DNA from: Amoebophrya sp. AT5.2
Taxonomy: Eukaryota > Sar > Dinophyceae > Syndiniales > Amoebophryaceae
NCBI GenBank assembly: GCA_005223375.1
Contig: RXOD01006527.1
Span: 1-10,073 of the forward strand
DNA: 10,073 nucleotides
Direction of reading: 5' to 3'
Made by a program: the position numbers and the translations under genes. The notes under the pieces are model-generated. The model was not told the origin of the DNA. It saw only the letters and a program-made list of their open reading frames with translations, and ran no database searches. Each line of letters begins with the position of its first letter. Within the stretch, counting starts at the first letter, position 1. This document shows, in pieces, positions 1-8,800 of this stretch.

Positions 1-14
1 TACTCGCAGACATT

Positions 15-3000
15 ATGCCAGGTCTGCAGCTGCGGCTACCAGAAAAGCCAGGGCCAGAGCCGGAACGTTTCGCGGACGGGCGCCTTGAGTGGAAGGAGTC
101 TCAGGCGGCTTACGAAGGCGCCGTCAAGAAAGAAGTCAGGCGCGAGGAACTAAACCGACTCGCGGAGCGCGGTTTCTTCGACACAAAAGCAATCATGCGC
201 GAGGAAAAGTTTCGGCACCGGAAGAAGCGGTGGCTGCTCAGCAACGAAGGGCAACTACAGCACTGCGGACAGCTGACGGCCTCGGAGACGACCCGGCTCG
301 GCAATCGCTTCGCATCCTTACTGCGGGGCGCGTGGCCGTCCAAAAATTTTTTTCCCGCCGGCGGCGTGCTCGTTTTGCCGGACTACGGCGAAGTTTATGG
401 GGGTCGTGAGCTTCATCCGCTCCGCTCGAATTCGCTGGCGAAGCCCTTGCGACGAAGTCTGCCCGGCCAAGGCTACGGCCGGGCGCTGACCGAGGCTGCG
501 CGGAGCGGACTCGCAAAAGAGTCGCGGTCGCCGACGGAGGTGTCGAACGTTACCTCCACCGCTGCTTCCTCGGGGATTTCTACATACGTCTACGAACCTT
601 TAGACACGTACTACGAACAGCGGCTCGTCATTACCGGCGGCGGCGTGATGGCAGACTACGTCGACGTTCGCGGAAAGGATCTTGTGTTCCGTGACCGGCT
701 GCCGCCCTTTCGATGGAGATCGCGACATCCGGAAGACCGGGACGCCGCCGGGGAGGGCGCTGCGGCTGCTGCGCTCCTCTGCGGCGGTCCCCTGGCCTTC
801 GCAGTCGGTCGAACCGCCGTGCCCACAGACGAGCACGAAGAGGCCGATAAAGTGGAGGAAGAGGATTGCCCTTCTTACGACTACTCGTCACGCATGCGCG
901 CCACCCGAGTGGTGCAGCAGTTTAGCGAAAAACTCGTCGAGCTTTCGGGTGGCGCGGGAAGCACGCGAGCGAACCAGACAACGGCGGCTCGGGCGGACGC
1001 GACGGACGGGCGCGAGGAGCACTGGCTGGAGTGCCGTGCCCGCGAGGAGCTGGTCGGCCGGAGCACGAAAACCCTGACAGGCAGGGGTATGTGCGAAGAA
1101 TATGGAGACCGGCAAGAGTTCTGGGACTCTGAACCGCCGCCACAACAATCCGGCGACGATGCCGCCGCCGGCTCAGAGGAAGAGGAGAGCGAGGATTTGG
1201 GTTTCCGCGTGAAAATCTCTCTAGGTCTTGTTGGGGTCGTGAAGCTCGTCGTGCCTCCGTTCGAGGACAGGGGCTTCCTGCCCGTTAACTTTTTGAAGCA
1301 GAAGACGCGAAAGGTGGTGGACGAGCTCTTTGAGATCCACGGCGGCGATTGCTCAACGCAGAAGGAGTTCATCGCACGATACGAGCCCGAGTTGCACCAC
1401 TTGGGACGATTCTGCCCGGACATCCATGCCCTCCTCTCGGTGAATGACCCGCGCCACCGACGGCCAGCGGAGGCAAGGTGCGAAACACTCGACGCCCTCT
1501 CATGGTTTTGGCAAAGAGCGTACAACTTTGACCGGGATCTCGCGAAGAAGCGCGCGGAAAAGGACTGCGTCGGGTCGAGCGGCGACGATTCATGGTGGCG
1601 CCGCAGCTCGCAAACGATCGACCGCTATCTACTCCAGAATCTTATGCAGCGCACCACGGATCCTCGCTCATTAAGAATCGTGCCTCAACATCCTGAGGAT
1701 GTGGCGGGCGGTTGTTCAGGCACCGAACGCCGGGCACAGTGTCGAGACCTCGTTCCTGCTGCTGCCTTTTGCTGGACACTCGTTTTTCCGTCGAGGGGTA
1801 TTCACCCTAGGCCGATCAGCCCCAACAGTTTCGCAGATCGCATGTGCGCATACCGCGATCTGCTTCTGGCGGCCGCGAAAAAGGACTCGTCAGACGTAGG
1901 CGAAACCGAAAGCGGCGCCCGTCCGCCCGCCGATGCCAGTGTCTCGCAGCCGCTGGAGGTCGTGCTCCTATCCCCGAGCTGCACCGAAATACCGCCCGAC
2001 TTCAAGAAGGCAGCGACAGATCTGGATCTCCAGTTAGTAGAGGCCGTATCGCGGAGCTTCGGAGCAATCGTGAAGCTTCGATGGTACCTTCAGGAGCTCC
2101 GCAGATATCCGCGACCGGATCGTCCCCAAGATGACCCCGCCACGACAATCGACCCCGAGATGGCATCGCCGGGCTTCGTGCTCGGTGCCGCGCCTATTCA
2201 TAATCCATTCGCCTCGCCAGATGAATCGCGGCCGCAAGCCTGCACGCGCCAACTTGCCATCGAATTCGGAACAGAGGCGTTTCGGCCGCGGCGCGCTCTC
2301 GAGGTGCACAGGCCCTTCCCCTCGAAGCACTTCGCGGCGGCCACGCACGGTAGCGACGGCAACTCGTCATCTTCGGGCGGACCCAGCAGCGAGACGGTGC
2401 CTAATCCGCCAGCAGTCGGCGAGGGCGCCAGCCAGCTCGAAGGGGTCTCGGGCAGAAGAGCCGGGCTCTCGTCAAGAGAAGAGCTCCAGAAGTTTCTCTT
2501 TCGGGAAGTTGGGCCACAGTACGACTGCATCAACACAGACGACGTCTGGGTGGCACCGTTGCCAGCGGAGCGAGAACTTATGTGGCCGCGGACAGAGCGC
2601 GACTTGAGCAGAAAATATCAAAAGCCTTACCAGTGGAGTAAAAAGTGGAGGGAGCAGTATGACGCTGGGCGCGAGAAACCGCCGAAAGCAGAACGGACGA
2701 AGCACCGCGAGGATTGGGAAAAACGCAACAACCAGCGCACGCGGAACAAAATTAGACGCGCAAAGGCGAGCTTATTCTACTTTCCGCTCGCAAAACAAGA
2801 CACGGCGGGAAGGCACTTACCTTGGAGCGCCTCCGCGTGCTTGCGTTTGTTTTAGTTTTGTTGTAGATGTTGATGCTCTTCTGAGGTTGAGCGATTTATG
2901 TTTTTATATATAGGCGATACTGTCTCACTGCGACAGCGACGCATGCGTTTATCGTGACTGATGCTACATTCTCACAGTGTCGTCGAAGCCTCCGCAGAAA

Positions 3001-3287
3001 ACCTCACGACGGCTTACACCAGCAACACCTCGTCATCAAGTGGCTGCCCAGGCAACGACCCGTCTGCTGCTGCAGCCACAGAATGCGACGCCGTGACCTA
3101 TCACGGCTTTTATCTTTGCGCAGCATTTCACGTAACGTTTCCGCCAAGTGCAACGCGCTGGGAGGCGCCACGGCGAACAGATCGGGAGAGCGCGCCCGGC
3201 ACTAGCGCTGCAGCGACCGCGAAGCGCCGACAGGATCAAACGGGAGCGGAAGATGAGCTGCGAAAGCGCACGCGCACGGATGAGTGA
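15..3287 (+). CDS. Large protein of unknown family, two-exon model (15-2836 joined to 2978-3287), possibly 5'-partial
   Basis: I do not recognise this protein. The first exon is open for over 940 codons. The frame is also open from the ATG at 15 back to the window edge, and a CAG at 7-9 could be a splice acceptor, so the true start may lie upstream. Unspliced, the frame stops at 2855 (946 aa). Removing 2837-2977 joins it in frame to 2978-3287 and gives about 1,043 aa. The N-terminal 30-75 residues are a highly charged, probably helical K/R/E segment (motif FRHRKKRW). Acidic stretches lie near residues 275-290 and 385-395. A more ordered-looking hydrophobic region follows at about 395-480 (LGLVGVVKLVVPPFEDRGF). 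Residues about 645-700 resemble a folded alpha/beta segment (LEVVLLSP, then LRWYLQELRRYPRP). Around 835-920 the chain is rich in W, Y, K and R (KYQKPYQWSKKWREQY), which could bind nucleic acid; that is inference. The second exon is Ser/Thr/Ala-rich and ends in a basic tail (RKRTRTDE). No signal peptide or clear membrane segment is visible. The open frame is strong evidence that it is real; the second exon is moderate. Confidence 0.7.
2837..2977 (+). other. Predicted intron of the first gene (141 nt, phase 2)
   Basis: The donor GTGCTT and acceptor CTCACAG match the splice-site style of the third gene (GTRCYK donors, CAG acceptors). The segment is markedly T-rich, with several stops in the upstream frame from 2853 onward, and a possible branch site GTGACTGAT lies about 20 nt before the acceptor. 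Splicing joins codon halves GC and T into Ala and opens a further 102 codons. The alternative is that the first gene simply stops at 2855 and 2961-3287 is a separate ATG-started 108-codon frame or nothing. Confidence 0.5.
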
Positions 3288-4097
3288 TGATGGTGCAGAA
3301 AGGAACGCCTGTGTCTTCGCAGGCGCAGATCATAACGCCTGCGTAAAGCATAGCAGAGAGCTTTCAATACTTGGAGGCGCGATTACCACTTGAACCATTT
3401 TCTTCTGGCCTAACCCTCATACTAGTCAAAGGCTTGTATTCCGAACCGGAACAGGAGACACTTTACCGACTGCGATTTCGCATCATCGAGAAATTTTTGG
3501 TTTCAAGCCCCTCTTGAGTGAAGACTAGCTGTTGCCCCCTACTGTTAAAGCAGAAAAAAGTGAAAAGCGGAGTGCAGCAGGGACACGGTCACGCATGCTG
3601 CGTCTGCAAGCGCGCAGCTGTGAAAGTCAAAGTCGAATATCTGCGGTCGGTTGGAAGAAGACGAATTGATGCGAAGTAACGATCAGGTGCGAGATGTCGA
3701 TAAAATTGGCTATTAGTATTCATTGTTGCCTTGGTCCTGGTCGATGATCTTCCGGAGTCTGTCTGAGATCAAAAAAACGATCGTCAATGTGAGCATGCAA
3801 ATGGATCATCGTTACGTTGCAAGAGCGCTTCCCCGCAATTTGCGCTGCTTCGCTGAAGGCGCCACTTTTATGCACTGACTCCGACCAAACGAACTGTTTT
3901 CAAGCAGGGTGCGATCTTAACTGATTTGCGGAAGTAGTTTTGCGAAGATTTACGCACCATTGGAAAACTACGACCACCACCAGAGCTACCCGCTCCCTTC
4001 GAAGACCAATACACGCCGACTTGTTCACGTCAGCTACGCACGTGAACTTCCTTGATTTCGCTGTGTTTTGTTTGCCCTTGTTTCCGCACAAACGAAA
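3288..4097. other. Non-coding stretch between first and second genes
   Basis: I see no gene here on either strand. It should hold the 3' untranslated region of the first gene and the promoter and 5' leader of the ankyrin gene. The only structures seen are the hairpin set at 3306-3343 and a spaced 8-bp inverted repeat, CGATGATC at 3742-3749 with GATCATCG at 3804-3811, that encloses an A7 run. No TATA box, tRNA boxes or snRNA sequence was recognised. Confidence 0.6.
3306..3343 (+). repeat. Three mutually complementary 8-mers (alternative hairpins) just after the first gene's stop
   Basis: CGCCTGTG (3306-3313), CGCAGGCG (3318-3325) and CGCCTGCG (3336-3343) follow the TGA at 3285-3287 by 18 nt. 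The middle block pairs with the left one (8 bp with one G-U, loop TCTT) or perfectly with the right one (8 bp, 10-nt loop), but not both. If transcribed it would sit in the 3' untranslated region. Any function is inference. Confidence 0.5.
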
Positions 4098-4916
4098 ATG
4101 GGGAAGCGCAAGCAGAAGGCGAAACTCGCACTGTCGCCGCTGCAGTCGGATTTGTTTAAAGCGTGCAGTGACAACAATGTGATGGCGGTGGCGCACATTA
4201 TCGCCGATTTGACGGTGAACAAGGGCATTGATCGATCGGTCACAGCTCCCGCACCTGTGACCAAAGAGGAGAAAGAAGCGGACGCGGGCGAATCTCCGAT
4301 AGCGGTTGCGACGGCCATGGGTTCTCCCTCGACCGCACCGGCAGGCGACGCTGAGGACGCAACAGTGGACACTTGTGGTTTGGCGACTGCGAGCACAACT
4401 CCTACCGCCGCTTCAAGTTCGGCTACGGGTTCGACTTTGCCCTCTAATCCTTTCCTTCCGAGCGCGGATGAGGCTGCGGTGGCGGCGCGACCGGAAGTGG
4501 AGACTGACGCAAAAAGTGAACCCGCAGGCGCCGAGGAGCTGCGGGTGAGTAAAACCATCGCACGACTGCTGTCCGTCCAGAACACACAGGCGAATGTGGA
4601 CCAGCTAGGCACTAACTTCACCGCCCTCCACATCGCGGCGATGCGGGGGCACTTGGAAATTGTTCGCCTGCTGGTGCGCGCCGGCGTGGACACGAGCGTT
4701 TTGACGAGCCGGAATTTGACGGCGACCGGAATAGCCAGCAAGAAGGGACAAGTGGGGGTCGTGCAGTTCCTGGCACGAAAAGGAACCGCCAGTTGCGCAA
4801 TGCCGGTGGCAAAGAGGAAGAAACAGCAATCAGAGGACGTAGTCATCGGGGACTGCGTCGACAGCGTACGAAAGCGGCGAAAAATGGAACGAGCGCTGGG
4901 GCAGATGGCAGATTGA
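4098..4916 (+). CDS. Ankyrin-repeat protein, probably nuclear (272 aa, single exon)
   Basis: The ATG at 4098 is the first in this frame after the TGA at 4053-4055, and its context (AAAATGG, A at -3 and G at +4) is a strong eukaryotic start. Residues 15-38 (DLFKACSDNNVMAVAHIIAD) look like the helix pair of a degenerate ankyrin repeat. Residues about 166-203 are a clear repeat with TALHIAAMRGHLEIVRLLV and a GVD turn. Residues about 204-229 are a third, diverged repeat (GQVGVVQFLARKG). Between the first and second repeats lie roughly 105 residues of Ala/Ser/Thr/Pro-rich low complexity. Basic clusters at the N-terminus (GKRKQKAK) and C-terminus (KRKK at 239-242, RKRRK at 258-262) resemble nuclear localisation signals. 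Ankyrin repeats mediate protein-protein contacts; the partner cannot be told from sequence. No catalytic domain, signal peptide or membrane span is seen. A 270-codon open frame on the opposite strand is taken as a shadow, because only the sense frame gives a recognisable fold. Confidence 0.88.
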   Translation: MGKRKQKAKLALSPLQSDLFKACSDNNVMAVAHIIADLTVNKGIDRSVTAPAPVTKEEKEADAGESPIAVATAMGSPSTAPAGDAEDATVDTCGLATASTTPTAASSSATGSTLPSNPFLPSADEAAVAARPEVETDAKSEPAGAEELRVSKTIARLLSVQNTQANVDQLGTNFTALHIAAMRGHLEIVRLLVRAGVDTSVLTSRNLTATGIASKKGQVGVVQFLARKGTASCAMPVAKRKKQQSEDVVIGDCVDSVRKRRKMERALGQMAD

Positions 4917-5884
4917 ATTGCGAAGTCTACAGTGCGCTACGATTATGATTATGATGTACGTAATTCTGCTTTTGCCATGATATCTTTGGCTTGCAAGAAC
5001 AAGAGCGAAAAAGCGACAGAACAAAAATGGCGTGAAATAAATCGGAAAAGAAGAGTCCCGCCTCGTACAATTTCGCGATGAGAAGCAGGGTACTTGTGTT
5101 CACTCGTCGTCGTGATTGAAAAGCATCTTCGACGTCGCTCGCAATTCAGGACTTCGATCGAAGACCGCCATAGTTTCAAATCGCTCCCGGCTTCAAAAAG
5201 GTATGTTCTGTATTGCAACTAGCCGGAAAAGTGACGCTGTACTTAAGGTGTACTCCAACGTGGGTGCGGCTTCGGCGGACGAGAGCAAACAATTCTTGTT
5301 GTCCGCGGAAATATGAATAGCGCTGTTTTTTTAAGACAAAGGTAGCGGTCGGCGTAGTGTACAAACATAGAAACAGATTGGTTACAACTTCTTGCGCAGA
5401 AACATGCTCTTGGTTTGCTTTGGTCTGCGCCGCGGATATCTTCTGGTACGTTGCCAGCGGTTGTGCTGGTGGCGTGCGGGCGTCATGTAGCGGAAAGGGC
5501 GCGGCACGTGGTGCGTTGTTGCTCATCCGCTGTTGCCGGTTTTCGGCTGGAGTCTCCGTTCCCGCCATGCTGCTACAACTCCCTGCGCCGCAGCGAGCGT
5601 TCGCGGTTACGTGACGAGGTTAGACAAGTGCAGCTCCTGCTCATTTCGCGCAGCGGGTCGACAGATTGCGGCGCGGCGAGTCGCGCGCAGAAGTGCGGAA
5701 AAGCGGCGGCTTCCAGCGAAAGCAACCTTCAAACACAGCACTAACAGGGCGCACGCGCTTGCGGCCGCATCTCCCGCTGCTTCAGCTTCTTCAGACCAAC
5801 GCTTCTTGATTTCGACTCGGAAGTGGGTATTCTGGATTTTTGTCGCTTCGAAGCGCCCGGACCCCTGGCATCGCTGGCGTGGAG
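4917..5884. other. Non-coding stretch between second and third genes
   Basis: I see no supported gene here. The longest frames (129 codons + strand, no ATG; 130 codons - strand) have no recognisable domain. The region should hold the 3' end of the ankyrin gene and the promoter and leader of the third gene. Minor features are a GATTAT tandem pair at 4941-4952, a 12-bp palindrome at 5152-5163 and a T8 run near 5326-5333. An untranslated upstream exon of the third gene cannot be excluded. Confidence 0.55.
5036..5041 (+). promoter_or_regulatory. Possible polyadenylation signal AATAAA for the ankyrin gene
   Basis: AATAAA lies 120 nt after the ankyrin gene's stop, a usual distance for a eukaryotic polyadenylation signal. 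The hexamer is common by chance in A-rich DNA and no comparable signal was found after the first gene, so this is weak. Confidence 0.25.
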
Positions 5885-8800
5885 ATGAGCGTGCCACTGA
5901 AGCCGAACACGGCCGGCTGTGACGGTTTTGAACAGCACCCCTTCAAGAAGGAGTTCTGCCGCAAGTGCCAGAAAAGCTTCCTGGAGCATGAAGGGCTCAT
6001 CTCCGACGCGGATCTGGCGATGTGCTTCAAGCTCTACGACGCCCGAATCGAAAAGGAAGCGACCCGTAAAAATTCGTGAGCATACCAACTTCTTCATACG
6101 ATTTTTTTGCTCAAAAATGGCAATGCTAGTAAATACCGTACGTATTATCCAGCACTGGAAAATGTGTTCATCCAGAATAAGAGCTCCATCTTCTTGCCAG
6201 GAAAATCGACGAAAGCGGCGGACGAGCAGAAGAAAACCTTCGAGGCGCGCCTGGAGAAGCAGAAGGCCCAGAAGCAGCAGGAGGAAGAGGAGGATTGGTT
6301 TTTCGACGACGCACAGGCAGGGGGCAACGCTGGTACCGCGACCGGCGGTGGAATGAAGGCGACGCAGTCGGGTATGTCGAGCCCTGATGACTTCAAGATG
6401 ATGAGTCTGGAAGACATGAAACGGCAAAGCGCAGAAGCACAGAAAAAGGTGGCGGGAAAAGCAGTGCAGATCAAAAATCTGATCGACTTCGAGGAGCTCG
6501 AAGAAGAAGCGAAGGTACCGAATTATGTACACGCTCCTTCTCCTTGTATTTTGTTTCCGTCGACATCCCTGTGCAACAGCGGATTAATCGTGGTAGTACA
6601 GCCCGTCCCGACCGGTGCTAGTGAACTGAAAGAGTGAACCTTCACGTTGCGACTCTTCGTTTTCCAACTAAAAGCGTCCGGATCCTTTCCTTGCTCCGTC
6701 AACGGCATTTGCGCTCTCTCGTTCACTCTTCCGTATGAGAAAACTCGTGTTTAACAGCTTCCAGCGCTAGACCTCTTTTGTTCTGATCGTCAACGAAACT
6801 AACACAACCATACTTGGGAAAAACTCCTCACCAGTTGACGAACTCGAAGTCGCTTCCCCAGCTGGACCCCGGGCGCCCTCCGAGTGCTCTGACGCCACAG
6901 ACCCCACCACAGCCCAACACAGTTCCGTACACGAAACCAACGCCAGAAGAGCGGTTTGACATCTCGCAAGACTTTGGCCCGCCGGGGGGCGGAGATTTCG
7001 GCATGCCGGGCGTGGGCGGCGGGGGCGGGTTTGGAGGGATGGATACGAGCGAGCTAGAGCTCCAGTTGCAGGAGGCCAAGCTGCAGTGCGAAATCCAGAA
7101 GGAGGAATACGAAAACCAAATCGTATTCTATTTGCTTTTCGTGTTTATGTAGTTCTTCTTGGTTAGGATTGTATTTTGGGTGCGATAACTGTAATTGCAG
7201 ACCACACACATCGGAGGTTGAAAGGATCTAGCACGTGCTCGCATTCGCTCGCGCAATCGCAGTTGCATTGCAAGACCATAAGGCAAACGTAATTCCCTAC
7301 CACCAACCCGAATCCACCACAGCGGCAACTGAACGACAAGCTGCAGACGGCGCAAGAAAGACTCTCAACGGGGAGTCAGCAGCAGCAGGAGGGTGGGTCA
7401 CTGCCGTCCAGACCCAGTGCCGAAATCGAAGCACAGCTCGCGGAGAAGGAAACAGCACGTCTGGAGGCCGACAGGCGCGCGGCGGAACTGCGCGACAAAC
7501 TCGCCGACCTGCAGGCGAAGAAAGAGGAGGTCGAGGAGAGGCATAAAGCGCTGGAGGCCACGTTGAAAGACAAGGAAGCAGGGCATGCGAACCTGGACCG
7601 TATCCGGGAAGAGGGCGAGAAAGCAAAAGCAGAGCTGAAAAAGGAGAGGGACGAGGTGCTGCGACTGAAAGCGGAACTGCGGAGCGTCTCCGAAGCGAGC
7701 GATGCAAAAATGTCGGACCTGCGAAATTCCGTAACAGCGGGGGAAGTGAAAAGCGCGGAACTCGCGAACAAAGTGGTACCTACCTGTACTTGAGCCTGAA
7801 GCATTTGCATTTCCCGTGGGACAGCAATTCTGCCGCTTCGGTTCTCATGCATGCCTCACAATGAAATTTCAAATCCGCTACACATCAGGTGTCTCTCGAA
7901 GCGACGATGCGTGCGGGGCGCGAGGCCGAGGCCCAGCAGTTGGAGGAGGCGCAGCGCACGATTCTCGCACACGAGAAAACGATAGCCGCCACGGAGGCCG
8001 AGCGCGACAAGCACCGGATGGAGGCAGAGGAGGTTCGCACGAGGTTCTCTCAGCACCAGCGGGAGGAAAAAAAGCGAAGGGACGAAGTTGCAGATACTTT
8101 GCACAAGCAGACCGCCTCACAACTAGAAGCCGTGGAGGAAGGTCACCGCGCGGCCTTGGAGGAGCAGGAGCAGCGCCACGTAGCGGCACTGGCAGCTGAG
8201 AAAGACAGGAACATGCGGGAGACCGAGGCGTTGAAGAGGGAGCTGGCGGAAGAAGGCGATGCACTGAAGGAGAAGCTGAAGACAGAGGCGAAGGGTGCTG
8301 TTTCTTCCAAATTGCATTTCGCACGTTTTTGGTTTTGTGGCAACATTGAAAACAAGTGCAATTATCGTCAAGAACATAATTTTGTTTGACGACTCGCCTG
8401 CCTTCAGCTTTCTCACTTGTTCTCGCCACGACACGCCAATCTCACAATTGCACACTCAGGTCACGTTGCGGTGATCGAAAAAGAAAAGGGCGCGGAGATC
8501 GATGCCTTGAGAGAAGAACTCATGGCATTGGAAAAAGAGGCTGAGACCCACAAACAGGACGCGGAGGAGCAACGGGCGAAAAACGCGGAAATTCCCGCAA
8601 TGCAGCAGGATGCGGCCAATGTACTTTTTTCGATCTTTGCTTTGAACGCGTGTTGCCGCGGCGATCTGCTTACAACTCAGTTTCAGATGTTGATCTGGTA
8701 AAAAATCGAGTGTTGGTGTTGCACATCTCGACTTTGTCAAAACACCCGCTCAGGCGAAGGCCGAGCTCGCGCGCCTTCTGCAGGAGCTCGCCATCGAGCG

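Noticed and set aside
2961..3287. Stand-alone 108-codon gene starting at the ATG at 2961
   Set aside because: Weak start context (C at -3). It reads better as the spliced last exon of the first gene, although a separate small gene cannot be excluded.
3742..3811. Spaced inverted repeat CGATGATC/GATCATCG, considered as a snoRNA or snRNA
   Set aside because: No proper C/D or H/ACA boxes and only 8 bp of stem with a 54-nt gap.
4034..4846. 270-codon open frame on the minus strand opposite the ankyrin gene
   Set aside because: No recognisable domain, whereas the + strand frame has clear ankyrin motifs and a strong start context.
5152..5163. 12-bp perfect palindrome CTTCGATCGAAG
   Set aside because: Palindromes of this length are expected a few times per 10 kb by chance, and nothing around it suggests a site.
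5176..5568. 130-codon minus-strand frame with an ATG in the second intergenic region
   Set aside because: No domain, AT-rich and GC-rich halves of unlike composition, no supporting context; not enough to call a gene.
5533..5922. 129-codon + strand frame just upstream of and overlapping the third gene
   Set aside because: It has no ATG, is out of frame with the zinc-cluster start, and its Arg/Ala/Ser content looks like GC-rich non-coding sequence.
5741..6532. 263-codon open frame on the minus strand
   Set aside because: It lies antisense to the first two exons and introns of the third gene, crosses their boundaries, and shows no domain. The sense strand has coherent splice joins.
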